Shown here: piece after piece, positions 18,922 to 27,137 of the stretch
Layout: each line of letters begins with the position of its first letter
How positions within the stretch are numbered: the first letter of the stretch is position 1
From: Pseudoalteromonas sp. H105
GTDB lineage: Bacteria; Pseudomonadota; Gammaproteobacteria; Enterobacterales; Alteromonadaceae
DNA: 64,000 nt
Direction of reading: 5' to 3'
NCBI RefSeq assembly: GCF_001469215.1
Contig: NZ_LOFH01000001.1
Location: 496,001 to 560,000, forward strand
Made by a program: the position numbers and the translations under genes
The notes under the pieces: model-generated
Told to the model about the DNA's origin: nothing
The model's input: the letters and a program-made list of their open reading frames with translations, nothing else
The model's database searches: none

Positions 18922-18941
18922 TTTGATTAGACTGTGACAAC

Positions 18942-18969
18942 AAAAACGCCCTCATTCGAGGGCGTTTTT
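18942..18969. terminator. Bidirectional terminator between fabA and rmf
   Basis: AAAAACGCCCTC (18942-18953), loop ATTC, GAGGGCGTTTTT (18958-18969). A-run on one side and T-run on the other serve both convergent genes. Confidence 0.93.
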
Positions 18970-18990
18970 GCTTAAAATTCGTTTATATAA

Positions 18991-19161
18991 TTATGTTTTA
19001 TACATGTTTCGATTTTCTATCGCTTCACGCCAACCACCTAACCATTCCGATTTAGGGTCTACTTGTTGATAAGGGCAAATATCTTTTGAACGTCCTGCCA
19101 AACCTGCTTTAAAACCTTGAGAATGAGCTCTTTCTAACCGATCTCTTTTCTGTCTCTTCAT
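18991..19161 (-). CDS. rmf: Ribosome modulation factor
   Basis: A 56-codon gene on the minus strand. The product begins MKRQKRDRLERAHSQGFKAG, contains LAGRSKDICPY, and ends with SEWLGGWREAIENRNMYKT. This aligns without gaps over essentially the whole length of E. coli RMF (KRQKRDRLERAHQRGYQAG.AGRSKE.CPY...WLGGWREA). RMF dimerises 70S ribosomes into inactive 100S particles during slow growth. GAGG lies eight bases before the ATG. Adjacency to fabA is conserved with E. coli. It is highly basic and easily missed because of its length. Confidence 0.97.
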   Translation of the reverse strand: MKRQKRDRLERAHSQGFKAGLAGRSKDICPYQQVDPKSEWLGGWREAIENRNMYKT

Positions 19162-19305
19162 AGGTAAATCCTCACCTTTTATATTTATAAATTTGTAGTG
19201 TTAATGACATCTACAATTAATGAATAGTTAATAAAACTGTTAAATTCAAATCATAAAAGCAATTAAATAAATTGACTTTAACTAAGCTGCTGATGCGAAA
19301 ATGAA

Positions 19306-19419
19306 TTAACATATAAAAAAGCAAAGTGGTCAAACCACTAAAGTACATTCAATATTTATATAAAAAAATTACGACTATCTAATCGCTAACATGCAGTTTC
19401 CTGCCTTAAATGTGACCAC
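19306..19419 (-). promoter_or_regulatory. Possible attenuator or small RNA upstream of rmf
   Basis: On the minus strand, AGTGGT, loop TTG, ACCACT (19339-19325) is followed by TTGCTTTTTT, an intrinsic-terminator pattern about 150 bp upstream of the rmf start. Further upstream, GTGGTCA (19419-19413) could pair with the terminator's TGACCAC arm, and GCAG-GAAA-CTGC forms another small hairpin. This is speculative. The remainder of 19162-19582 is AT-rich, and I see no gene in it. Confidence 0.3.
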
Positions 19420-19561
19420 CTAAATCCGGCTAAAGTTCATCATTAAATTGTAATTATGACAACTTTATTACAAACAACTAATAATTAAGGATTTATATTT
19501 TTATAAAGTAAGATTCGAAAAAAATGTGTAAATATCATACAAAACACTTGTGTTTTTAAAT

Positions 19562-19574
19562 ACGATCGGTCTAA
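19562..19574. promoter_or_regulatory. Predicted AcuR box, acuR promoter
   Basis: ACGATCGGTCTAA lies 8 bp before the acuR start and recurs exactly before acuI. GGTCTA resembles half-sites bound by AcuR/NemR-type TetR repressors. The position suggests autoregulation. Confidence 0.6.
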
Positions 19575-19582
19575 TATGAGCT

Positions 19583-20218
19583 ATGCAAACAAGTGAGCAA
19601 AATCCACCAAGACGTGGTCGTCCTCCAAAAGTAGTTCGCAGTAATGCAGATACTAAAGCATTACTTATAACTACAGGGCTTGAAACATTAACCGAGTTTG
19701 GCTTTAGTGCCACAGGTATAGACACTATCTTAAAAAAGGTAGGCGTTCCTAAAGGCTCTTTCTATCATTACTTTAAGAGTAAGGATGATTTTGGCTTAAC
19801 TGTAATTGACGCATACAATGATTATTTTGTTGCTAAATTAAATAGATACTTAAAGCAAGATGATGTGCCTCACTTAGAACGGTTGATAAATTTTACTCAA
19901 AGTGCTGCAGCGGGTATGCAAAAGTATAACTTCAGTAGAGGTTGTTTAATTGGTAATTTAAACCAAGAGCTCAATCATTTATCTGATGAGTTTAAAACCA
20001 AGCTATTACTTAGCTATCAGCAGTGGCAGCTACAAGTACAACAATGTATTGAAGGTGCACAAGAGGAAAAGTTAGTCAGCAGACAAATTGATGCAGCTCA
20101 AATGAGTGAATTTTTTTGGGTGGGCTGGGAGGGCGCTGTTATGCGGGCTAAACTAGTTAAAAACTCACAACCATTAATGCTTTATACAGAAATGTTTTTA
20201 CGTGCGCTCCTTAGGTAG
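19583..20218 (+). CDS. acuR: TetR-family repressor, AcuR-like
   Basis: TetR regulator of 211 aa with an RRGRPPK arm, an N-terminal helix-turn-helix (SATGIDTILKKVGVPKGSFYHYFKSKDDFG, about 42-72) and a C-terminal domain containing RGCLIGNLNQEL and FWVGWEGAVMRAKL. These blocks closely match AcuR of Rhodobacter sphaeroides, which senses acrylate and represses acuI. The next gene is acuI, and both are preceded by the same 13-bp sequence. The RBS is weak. The terminator hairpin overlaps the stop codon. Acrylate as inducer is inferred from the family. Confidence 0.85.
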   Translation: MQTSEQNPPRRGRPPKVVRSNADTKALLITTGLETLTEFGFSATGIDTILKKVGVPKGSFYHYFKSKDDFGLTVIDAYNDYFVAKLNRYLKQDDVPHLERLINFTQSAAAGMQKYNFSRGCLIGNLNQELNHLSDEFKTKLLLSYQQWQLQVQQCIEGAQEEKLVSRQIDAAQMSEFFWVGWEGAVMRAKLVKNSQPLMLYTEMFLRALLR

Positions 20219-20229
20219 CGCTTTTTTTT
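20204..20229 (+). terminator. Terminator of acuR
   Basis: GCGCT (20204-20208) and AGCGC (20217-20221) flank CCTTAGGT and are followed by a T-run of eight. The stop codon is inside the hairpin, and the acuI box begins ~13 bp later. Confidence 0.75.
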
Positions 20230-20241
20230 ATTAATTAAAAG

Positions 20242-20254
20242 ACGATCGGTCTAA
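20242..20254. promoter_or_regulatory. Predicted AcuR box, acuI promoter
   Basis: Exact second copy of ACGATCGGTCTAA, within an AGAC-GATCG-GTCT inverted repeat, 11 bp before the acuI start. It supports control of acuI by the adjacent AcuR-like protein. Confidence 0.65.
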
Positions 20255-20265
20255 AAGGGTTCGTA

Positions 20266-21264
20266 ATGGAAAATTTGTTCAATGCTATTGTTATCAATAA
20301 ATCAGATGATATCCCCTACTCTGCAAATTTTAATTCTATAGACACTCATTCGTTACCCGATAACGATGTGAGCATCAATGTATTGTACAGTACACTTAAT
20401 TATAAAGATGGACTTGCAATTACAGGTAAAGGGCCCGTTGTTCGTAGTTTCCCGATGGTCCCGGGGATCGATCTTGTAGGTGAAGTATCCAGCTGCAAAA
20501 CAGGTGAGTTTCAACCCGGCGACACCGTAATTTTAAATGGCTTTGGTGTGGGTGAAAAACATTGGGGCGGGCTTGCTCAAAAAGCCTGTTTAAATGCTGA
20601 CTGGTTAATTCCCATGCCAGCAGGGTTAACGGCAAAACAAACTATGCAAATAGGCACTGCCGGCTATACAGCAATGCTTAGTGTTATCGCACTTGAAAAA
20701 CAAGGCATCACACCTGAATCCGGTGATATTTTGGTTACTGGCGCTAATGGTGGTGTTGGCAGCTTTGCTATTTATTTACTTAATAAACTTGGTTTTAATG
20801 TTGTTGCAGTGACCGGTCGCCCGGAGCAATCTGATTATTTAACAAACCTTGGTGCAAAACAAATTATTCATAGAGATGAATTTTCAAGCCCAGGAAAACC
20901 TTTAGCAAAAGAGCGCTTTGCAGCTGCAATAGATTCCGTTGGTAGTCATACTCTCGCGAATATTTGCGCATCTTTAAAATATGGTGGTGTTGTAACAGCA
21001 TGTGGCCTTGCTCAGGGTATGGATTTACCCGCATCAGTAGCGCCTTTTATTTTACGCGGAGTTTCATTGATTGGGATTGACAGTGTTATGCGCCCCAAAG
21101 CTGACCGAAAAGAAGCATGGGATAGGCTCAGCTCTTTAGTCAGAGAAGAATACCTAGACACCATTAGTAAAGAAATAGGCTTAAATGAGGTGATCAAATA
21201 TGCTGATGAGCTAATGTCAGGTAATGTAAGAGGCCGAATTTTGGTCAATTGCCAAAAACCTTAA
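20266..21264 (+). CDS. acuI: Acrylyl-CoA reductase (NADPH), AcuI family
   Basis: Zinc-independent medium-chain reductase (332 aa) of the AcuI/YhdH group, which converts toxic acryloyl-CoA to propionyl-CoA. Visible motifs: STLNYKDGLAITGKGPVVR at the N-terminus, FPMVPGIDLVGEV, the NADPH-binding GANGGVGSFAI, and SVMRPKADRKEAWDRL near the end. Pairing with acuR supports acrylate/DMSP-related detoxification. No dddL/dddP-type DMSP lyase gene is visible in the window, so the source of acrylate is unknown. AAGGG precedes the ATG. Confidence 0.9.
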   Translation: MENLFNAIVINKSDDIPYSANFNSIDTHSLPDNDVSINVLYSTLNYKDGLAITGKGPVVRSFPMVPGIDLVGEVSSCKTGEFQPGDTVILNGFGVGEKHWGGLAQKACLNADWLIPMPAGLTAKQTMQIGTAGYTAMLSVIALEKQGITPESGDILVTGANGGVGSFAIYLLNKLGFNVVAVTGRPEQSDYLTNLGAKQIIHRDEFSSPGKPLAKERFAAAIDSVGSHTLANICASLKYGGVVTACGLAQGMDLPASVAPFILRGVSLIGIDSVMRPKADRKEAWDRLSSLVREEYLDTISKEIGLNEVIKYADELMSGNVRGRILVNCQKP

Positions 21265-21284
21265 CTAACAGCCCTCATTATTAT

Positions 21285-21317
21285 AAAGCTGCTAGATAGA
21301 TGGCAGCTTTCTCTTTT
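21285..21317 (+). terminator. Terminator after acuI
   Basis: AAAGCTGC (21285-21292) and GCAGCTTT (21303-21310) form an 8-bp stem followed by CTCTTTT. Confidence 0.8.
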
Positions 21318-21386
21318 AATTTCTACTATCTAATTATCCATTTAAAAATTATAATTACATTATTAGAAATTGAAATGAGAGTGACC

Positions 21387-21803
21387 ATGAGTAACGAAGA
21401 ATTATTCGGCAATAACCCGTTGCAAGGCGTTAAACTTGAACAGGTTGTATCTGAACTAGTTGATCAGTATGGCTGGGAATTATTACATGCTTATTTGCAG
21501 CTAAATTGCTTCAAAAATAATCCTGACCTTAAGTCTGCGGCAAAATTTTTACGTAAAACTCAATGGGCGCAAGACAAGGTAGAAAACTTTTACCTGTATC
21601 GTTTAAAGAACTTACCTAAGCCTGATGATGTCCAGTATCAGCTTCCACCACGTGACCGTGTTATTCCAGAAGATCACAAACCAGGTGAACCATGTGAATT
21701 AAGCTTTAGTGATGCAAAACGGATCCAAGCGAAGAAAGAAGCAAAAGACCGAGCCCGTACCCGCAAGCAACGCTCTAACGAAACTAACCCTTGGGGTAAC
21801 TAG
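21387..21803 (+). CDS. VF530 (DUF2132) family DNA-binding protein
   Basis: The first ~75 residues match the small VF530 family: NNPLQGVKLEQVVSELVDQYGWELLHAYLQLNCFKNNPDLKSAAKFLRKTQWAQDKVENFYLYRL. The tail of ~65 residues is rich in charged residues (AKRIQAKKEAKDRARTRKQRSN) and is probably disordered and nucleic-acid binding. The cellular role of the family is not established. The frame is open back to 21300, but the upstream ATGs lack an RBS; GAGAGTGACC precedes the chosen ATG (138 aa). An ATG at 21375 remains possible. Confidence 0.82.
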   Translation: MSNEELFGNNPLQGVKLEQVVSELVDQYGWELLHAYLQLNCFKNNPDLKSAAKFLRKTQWAQDKVENFYLYRLKNLPKPDDVQYQLPPRDRVIPEDHKPGEPCELSFSDAKRIQAKKEAKDRARTRKQRSNETNPWGN

Positions 21804-21832
21804 CTAGGTGCTAGCAAAGCATTGTAATTATT

Positions 21833-21856
21833 AAGCTGGCATTGCCAGCTTTTTTA
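21833..21856 (+). terminator. Terminator after the VF530-family gene
   Basis: AAGCTGGC (21833-21840), loop ATT, GCCAGCTT (21844-21851) and a following T-run form a strong intrinsic terminator. Confidence 0.9.
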
Positions 21857-22003
21857 TCAACGTTATATTAAATACTTACAATAAAAAGTTGTTGAAGAAC
21901 TAGCTATATTTAATAATGCCAACACCTGAGAAAGCTATTTATTGACTGAAAAGTCATTCCACACCCAATTAATGTTCCCTGGCTAATCTTTTGGCTGTAA
22001 TTT

Positions 22004-22435
22004 TTAATAACCGCGCTTTTGCCAAAACTCAATCTCTGACATTGCTTCTTGTTCAAACACGGTAAATGTTTTATCCGCAATTATTTTACCGTTAAGCTCT
22101 ATGGTCATACGCCAATCACCTGTTTTAGTATTGATTGGCTCCCACAGCGTATCACCTAAGTAAAAGTCCCAATCATTATCTTTGACGTATTCAACACCTT
22201 CAAATGGCGGCAAAGCAACCCCTTCATCATCTGGGATTTTTGGGTGGTAAATACAATAACGAAGCTTCTCCCCTTTAGCCTTTTTAAAGTTCACGATGAA
22301 GCCAAATTCGATATTCAGCTTAGCAGGTACTTTTGTTGTGAACGATTGTATTTGTGGCAAATCTTTGGAGGATGAATCCCACTGAGTGTAAATACCAAAG
22401 CTTTGCATTGAAGTAATTGGTTTCGCTTTTGCCAT
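22004..22435 (-). CDS. DUF3859 domain protein
   Basis: Protein of 143 aa with no signal peptide, probably cytoplasmic. The layout QSFGIYTQWDSSS near the start, then VPAKLNIEFGFIVNFKKAKGEKLRYCIYHPKIPD, and GDWRMTIELNGKIIADKTFTVFE at the end, fits DUF3859, a family of unknown function with a beta-sandwich look. The frame extends five codons upstream to another ATG; I prefer 22435 because GGAA lies upstream and the downstream MAKAKPI start is natural. It lies 26 nt after the kinase gene on the same strand, so is probably co-expressed. Confidence 0.7.
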   Translation of the reverse strand: MAKAKPITSMQSFGIYTQWDSSSKDLPQIQSFTTKVPAKLNIEFGFIVNFKKAKGEKLRYCIYHPKIPDDEGVALPPFEGVEYVKDNDWDFYLGDTLWEPINTKTGDWRMTIELNGKIIADKTFTVFEQEAMSEIEFWQKRGY

Positions 22436-22461
22436 AAATAAAAATTCCATGAAGCAGACTT

Positions 22462-24315
22462 TTAACTAGGTAGTTTATTGTCTAACACATAACGCTTTGG
22501 ATCTTTTGGAAAGAAAAAATCATTTTGCTTGTCACATAAACTAAATTCACGGGTATTTTTATAAGGCAATTTCATAAAGCCAGCAACACCAACATCTGTA
22601 ATACTAACAGCATACTGCATCAACTTATTAAGTAAACGCTTAAACTCTACTTGTTTTGTAGCATCAAGTAACCGATAGTAATGGTGAATTTTCATCCTAT
22701 CAGGTAACGCTTCAAAAATAATACACCCAGTGTGATGTATTTGATTTAATTCAAACACGCATTTGATAACTTTCTTTGGTAGCTGTAGTTGTTCGTCTGG
22801 GTCTTTACCATCTTCAAAATAAGAATGAGGGCGTGTTACTTCCACTTTTTTAATATCCATTACCTCATAATCCAGCTCAGGTAGGTGCTCAAATTTAAAG
22901 GCCCCTGTACCATCACGCTCTAATTGAATAGTTTTTCTAGCGTCAAAAAGGCAGCATTTAAACAATCCTTTCTGTTTAATTCCTTGCGCCAGCATAACTG
23001 TATTATTAACGGCTTGAGTGAATGCATTTCCCAACGATTTTTCATGCATAATAAGTGACGATTCAATGTAAACAGATTCCTCTTTCCAGTGAAAGCTTAA
23101 TCCCCCGACCACCGGATATTTAGCTAAGCGACTAATTGATGCTAAGAATGCTTTCTCCGTATCACCCGTATCAAATAAAAATTCTTTATAATATCTGTCT
23201 AGTTGTGCATCGTTTACATCTAATAACTGCTGTTTGTGATCAGCTTGGCGTAAGAATTGTTTGCGGGAACTGTAAACGACGGTATCTGGTGATTCATTTT
23301 TTTTACTAAACCAAAAAGGAATCGCTGTTTTTTGATCACCATGAAGATCAATATCTGGCAAGAATGCGTTTGCGATCGATGGCATATTTCTTAAGAAATA
23401 ATCACCCGCTCTATCCCTGTTGGCTTTATTTTTAGACAGCATGCCATCAATTACTTTTGCTAACTCTCGAGGTAAGCCTAAAGAACTTGCAGGTATAACT
23501 TGTGCCCCAAACCGACAGGACTGCGCCGATGCCAAAGCATAGAGTGTTGATGCAACACCTTGTTCGTCAAATCGTGGGGACGATTTTTCACCTGACATTT
23601 GTTCATCACCAATAAAATACACATCCCCCATACGTGCATTGGTTGAACTTAAATCGCCTGACATAAGATCCATAAAATTGCTTGTAACTGGGTCTCCATA
23701 ACTGTCTACTTGCGCATAGACAGAGCTGCCCCAATCAACTAACGACAAACCATCAGTTGCTTCATCCCAAACAAGGTTAGATGGCTTGATATCACCATGT
23801 ACAATCGGTTGAGGAGTAATACCATTTTGGTGATTGCGTAAATCAATTAAAACATTACGTAATTTTAAAGCTAGGCGTGTAATAACCGCAGCATTAAAAC
23901 GTCCCTTTTTTAGTGATGTTTTTTCAAGGTCTTCGCCCAGTGCTCTCGCCATCATTAAAATACCCTGTTTTTTTATGCGTTCAAAACCATAAAATTGAGG
24001 GACTAGCGGATTATCAACTTGAGACAGCATATACGCTTCATCTTCTAGTCTGTCGCGCACACTCTGGGCTAATGTAATCCGTGAAAACTTAAATACCCAA
24101 GGTTGTTTCTTTTCATCAAGACCAGCAAATACAAAACCAAATGCACCTGAACCGATCATCTCTACATCAGTATAACCAAGCGTTGTTAGCTTCTTTATGC
24201 ATATTGTTAACCACTGCCTATGCTTTTTAGCATCATGATGCGACAACAAATACACTGATTGTTCTTCATTAATGTAAAAGTTTTTTATTTCTTTGGCTTT
24301 CACTGCCGATCTCAT
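22462..24315 (-). CDS. Serine/threonine protein kinase-like protein (HGD type)
   Basis: Kinase domain in the N-terminal ~320 residues: glycine loop GSGAFGFV (55-62), Lys76 in the VFKF strand, catalytic loop HGDIKPSN (173-180, HGD for HRD), and DWG at 194-196 in place of DFG. Asp175, Lys177, Asn180 and Asp194 are all kept, so activity is possible. Residues from ~330 to 617 form a region I do not recognise; no transmembrane helix is visible, so it should be cytoplasmic. Neither the ATG at 24315 nor the TTG at 24366 has a clear RBS, so the start is uncertain. Neighbours: HDOD gene upstream, DUF3859 gene downstream. Confidence 0.82.
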   Translation of the reverse strand: MRSAVKAKEIKNFYINEEQSVYLLSHHDAKKHRQWLTICIKKLTTLGYTDVEMIGSGAFGFVFAGLDEKKQPWVFKFSRITLAQSVRDRLEDEAYMLSQVDNPLVPQFYGFERIKKQGILMMARALGEDLEKTSLKKGRFNAAVITRLALKLRNVLIDLRNHQNGITPQPIVHGDIKPSNLVWDEATDGLSLVDWGSSVYAQVDSYGDPVTSNFMDLMSGDLSSTNARMGDVYFIGDEQMSGEKSSPRFDEQGVASTLYALASAQSCRFGAQVIPASSLGLPRELAKVIDGMLSKNKANRDRAGDYFLRNMPSIANAFLPDIDLHGDQKTAIPFWFSKKNESPDTVVYSSRKQFLRQADHKQQLLDVNDAQLDRYYKEFLFDTGDTEKAFLASISRLAKYPVVGGLSFHWKEESVYIESSLIMHEKSLGNAFTQAVNNTVMLAQGIKQKGLFKCCLFDARKTIQLERDGTGAFKFEHLPELDYEVMDIKKVEVTRPHSYFEDGKDPDEQLQLPKKVIKCVFELNQIHHTGCIIFEALPDRMKIHHYYRLLDATKQVEFKRLLNKLMQYAVSITDVGVAGFMKLPYKNTREFSLCDKQNDFFFPKDPKRYVLDNKLPS

Positions 24316-24441
24316 GAATTGAATATGGGTTAGGTTGATTATTCTTTGATTTACTATGATTTTCAATACATTATATTAATTTATAGCGTTAGCGTAATAC
24401 GAAGATAAAGTTTTAGATACACAATACGAACAGCAAATCAC

Positions 24442-25329
24442 TCATTGAGATGAATGTTCATTCAAAAAATCGATGACGTCTTCTTGTAAATCAAGTTTAT
24501 CATCTTCACTAAAGTGCAGAATATCCAACACATTGCGTTCTATGATATGCCAGTATGATAGAGGGGTGCCACGTTTTACAATATTAACAATATTTTCGGC
24601 CATTTTTAAAATAGCTAAACTAATTTGTTCTTCGGTGTCGGTAATTTTGTCGAGCATTTTTACATCGTGATGAATTAAAATAATATCACAGATTTGTTTT
24701 GGTAAATGCCAACTGTTTGCAAAGTAATAACCAATCACGGCATGATTAGTCTTAAACATTCGTTCTTCAATTTCTATGATCGTTTCTTTATTGGTTCGAT
24801 CAGCATGATGTAACGCTTTAATGTAGTTTTCATACTTAATTGCCATTGGTGGAACACCACAGTCATGAAATAGCCCTAAAGTATATAAAGACTCAAGCGA
24901 GACTTTATTTTTAAATTGCTGGCCAATTATCATGTTTACATGCGCTATCTCTGTTGACGTATCCCAAAAACGCTCTAAGCTAATACAGCTATTATCAGTC
25001 GAAAACATTTGCTTAAGCTTTAATCCTTGTACTAAAGAATTAACACCATCCCAGCCAAGAAACATAACGGCTTGTTTTATGTCTGAAACGGTTCTAGACA
25101 ATCCATAAGCAGGTGAATTAATAATTTTCAATATAGCTGCAGAAATAGCGAGATCTTTAACAATAACATCCGCCGCTTCAAACAATGCAGGATCTTCTTT
25201 TGCAGCAAGATCTTGCAATTCACTCAGAATTTGCGGTTTAGGCGGGATTATAAAATTTCTGTTTATATCTGATAACACTTGTTCTGTTATTTCTATCATT
25301 AAGGTTGGATCCCTATTAGCAGAAAACAT
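24442..25329 (-). CDS. HDOD domain signalling protein
   Basis: A 295-aa protein consisting mainly of one HDOD domain (residues ~20-230), a non-catalytic relative of HD-GYP phosphodiesterases. The motif IPPKPQILSELQDLAAKEDPALFEAADVIVKDLAISAAILKIINSPAYGLSRTVSDIKQAVMFLGWDGVNSLV is the standard HDOD opening. LYTLGLFHDCG keeps an HD pair. Such proteins often act in signalling but lack a known enzyme activity. An internal ATG at 25299 with AGGGA upstream is an alternative start. It lies upstream of the kinase gene on the same strand (126 nt gap). Confidence 0.87.
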   Translation of the reverse strand: MFSANRDPTLMIEITEQVLSDINRNFIIPPKPQILSELQDLAAKEDPALFEAADVIVKDLAISAAILKIINSPAYGLSRTVSDIKQAVMFLGWDGVNSLVQGLKLKQMFSTDNSCISLERFWDTSTEIAHVNMIIGQQFKNKVSLESLYTLGLFHDCGVPPMAIKYENYIKALHHADRTNKETIIEIEERMFKTNHAVIGYYFANSWHLPKQICDIILIHHDVKMLDKITDTEEQISLAILKMAENIVNIVKRGTPLSYWHIIERNVLDILHFSEDDKLDLQEDVIDFLNEHSSQ

Positions 25330-25415
25330 AATTTATAATCTTGAAGGAATGTTAATAATAGAAGGTGTTTGGTGAGTTAGCAACAGAAAGCGTTGTTAAA
25401 TGCATGTTTTTAGTT

Positions 25416-25464
25416 AAATAAAAATCAATGAGGGTGCCTCGTATTATAATGAAGCACCCTCATT
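25416..25464 (-). terminator. Terminator of the valine/isoleucine operon
   Basis: Read leftward: GAGGGTGC ... GCACCCTC (25460-25453 with 25437-25430), followed by ATTGATTTTTATTT. The stem is eight GC-rich base pairs plus flanking AT pairs. Confidence 0.85.
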
Positions 25465-25477
25465 TTAAAAGATTGAT

Positions 25478-26239
25478 TTATAAACGAATGCCGCCATCAA
25501 TCTCAACAACACGACCTGTAAAAAAGTCGTTTTCGATTATATACTGAGCGGTGTGAGCAATCTCATCAGCCTCACCAAAACGGCCAACTGGCGTCACAGC
25601 GAGCATGCGCTGCTTTGCTTCCGGCTTCATTGCATCGGTCATATTAGTGCGAATGACTCCCGGAGCAATAGCGCCGACTCGAATACCAAACCGACCCAAC
25701 TCTTTTGCCCATCCCGTTGTCATAGCAACAACACCGGCTTTGGAAGCCGCGTAATTTGTTTGGCCAATATTACCAGCACGCGCAACACTGGACATATTAA
25801 TAATAACGCCACCTTTACCTGATTCAACCATATGCGAAGCCGCTTCGCGTCCAGCTAAAAATACACCAGTTAAATTGACATCAATTACTGACTTGAATTG
25901 ATCAAGTGCCATTTTGGCCACCACTTTACCTTCTTTCGCCTTGATGAACATGCCATCTCGTAAAATACCGGCATTATTGATTAATACACTAATATGACCA
26001 AAATCAGTGTTAATCGTATCAAATGTACTTTCAACTGCCGCTTCGTCTGTTACGTTTGTAACATACCCTTTTACAGTCACGCCATAATCAGCAAGTTCTT
26101 TAACGGCTTCATCTAAAACAGCTTGTTGCATATCAATAAGCGCTAAGTTAGCACCTAATTGAGCAAGTTTGTGTGCCATTGCAAAACCTAAACCTTGGGC
26201 ACCGCCTGTAATGACAACCGTGTTATTTTTGATTTCCAC
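25478..26239 (-). CDS. SDR-family 3-hydroxyacyl-CoA dehydrogenase (probable)
   Basis: Classical short-chain dehydrogenase (253 aa). It has the nucleotide-binding TGGAQGLG near the N-terminus, NNAG, then Ser of the INMSSVARAG block, and Tyr-x3-Lys in NYAASKAG. The operon otherwise degrades valine and isoleucine, so the likely role is oxidation of 2-methyl-3-hydroxybutyryl-CoA (isoleucine branch), like human HSD17B10; a FabG-like function is the alternative. The start is GTG, with AAAGGAG seven bases upstream overlapping the mmsB stop, so translation is probably coupled. It is the last gene of the operon. Confidence 0.85.
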   Translation of the reverse strand: MEIKNNTVVITGGAQGLGFAMAHKLAQLGANLALIDMQQAVLDEAVKELADYGVTVKGYVTNVTDEAAVESTFDTINTDFGHISVLINNAGILRDGMFIKAKEGKVVAKMALDQFKSVIDVNLTGVFLAGREAASHMVESGKGGVIINMSSVARAGNIGQTNYAASKAGVVAMTTGWAKELGRFGIRVGAIAPGVIRTNMTDAMKPEAKQRMLAVTPVGRFGEADEIAHTAQYIIENDFFTGRVVEIDGGIRL

Positions 26240-26242
26240 TGG

Positions 26243-27133
26243 TTACTCCTTTGAGAATAATTTAAAAATGGCACTAAAATCGTCGCTACCAGCGCCTTGA
26301 TGTTGCAACATGGTATACAAATTTTTAGCCATAGAACCCATTGGTGTTGATGAATTACTTTGTTGAGCCGCTTCCATCGCAAGACCTAAATCTTTTGCCA
26401 TTAAATCAACCATAAAACCGGGCTTATAATCCTTACTTGCAGGTGCTGTATCCATTACACCTGGGCATGGGTTGTAAAGTTCAAGCGTCCAATTTCGACC
26501 TGAACTCGCCATCATAATATCGCTTAAAACTTTTGCATCTAAACCGTTATTGATACCCATTTGTATCGCTTCGCTAGTGCCTGCCATTAAAATGCTCAGC
26601 AACATGTTATTGCATATTTTAGCAACTTGACCTGCACCGATATCCCCCGCATGAAAAATGTTTTTTCCCATGTCAGCCAGCACTGGTTGCGCTTTTTCGA
26701 AATGTGCTACTGCACCACCTACAATAAAGGTAAGCGTACCGGCAGTGGCTCCAGCCACGCCACCAGAAACAGGAGCGTCAACAAAAGCAATGCCTTGTTC
26801 ACCAAGTTCTGAACCCAGCTCACGCGCGGATGCGGCATCGATTGTCGAACAATCGATGACCAGTGTTGTTTCGGCTAACACATTGATTAAACCTGTATCA
26901 CTCAAATAGAGTGATTTAACATGTTTACTTGCAGGCAACATGCTAATCAATACATCTACATTGGTTGCGCATTGGTTAGCATCAATGGCAGCTTCTGCAC
27001 CTTGCTCAACCAATTGACTTACAGCAGTGGTGTTTAAGTCAAAAACCGTAACACGATGCCCTGCTTTAACAAGGTTTGCAGCCATGGGGCCGCCCATATT
27101 ACCAAGCCCAATAAATCCGATAGAAAGTGACAT
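26243..27133 (-). CDS. mmsB: 3-hydroxyisobutyrate dehydrogenase
   Basis: Oxidises 3-hydroxyisobutyrate to methylmalonate semialdehyde in valine breakdown, using NAD+. It has the N-terminal Rossmann GFIGLGNMGGPMAANLVKAGH, the substrate-binding VDAPVSGGVAGATAGTL, and the catalytic Lys block GAGQVAKICNN. The 296-aa length is typical. AAGGATAAC precedes the ATG. It is sandwiched between the 3-hydroxyisobutyryl-CoA hydrolase that makes its substrate and the SDR gene; MmsA, which uses its product, is encoded three genes upstream. Confidence 0.94.
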   Translation of the reverse strand: MSLSIGFIGLGNMGGPMAANLVKAGHRVTVFDLNTTAVSQLVEQGAEAAIDANQCATNVDVLISMLPASKHVKSLYLSDTGLINVLAETTLVIDCSTIDAASARELGSELGEQGIAFVDAPVSGGVAGATAGTLTFIVGGAVAHFEKAQPVLADMGKNIFHAGDIGAGQVAKICNNMLLSILMAGTSEAIQMGINNGLDAKVLSDIMMASSGRNWTLELYNPCPGVMDTAPASKDYKPGFMVDLMAKDLGLAMEAAQQSNSSTPMGSMAKNLYTMLQHQGAGSDDFSAIFKLFSKE

Positions 27134-27137
27134 AACG

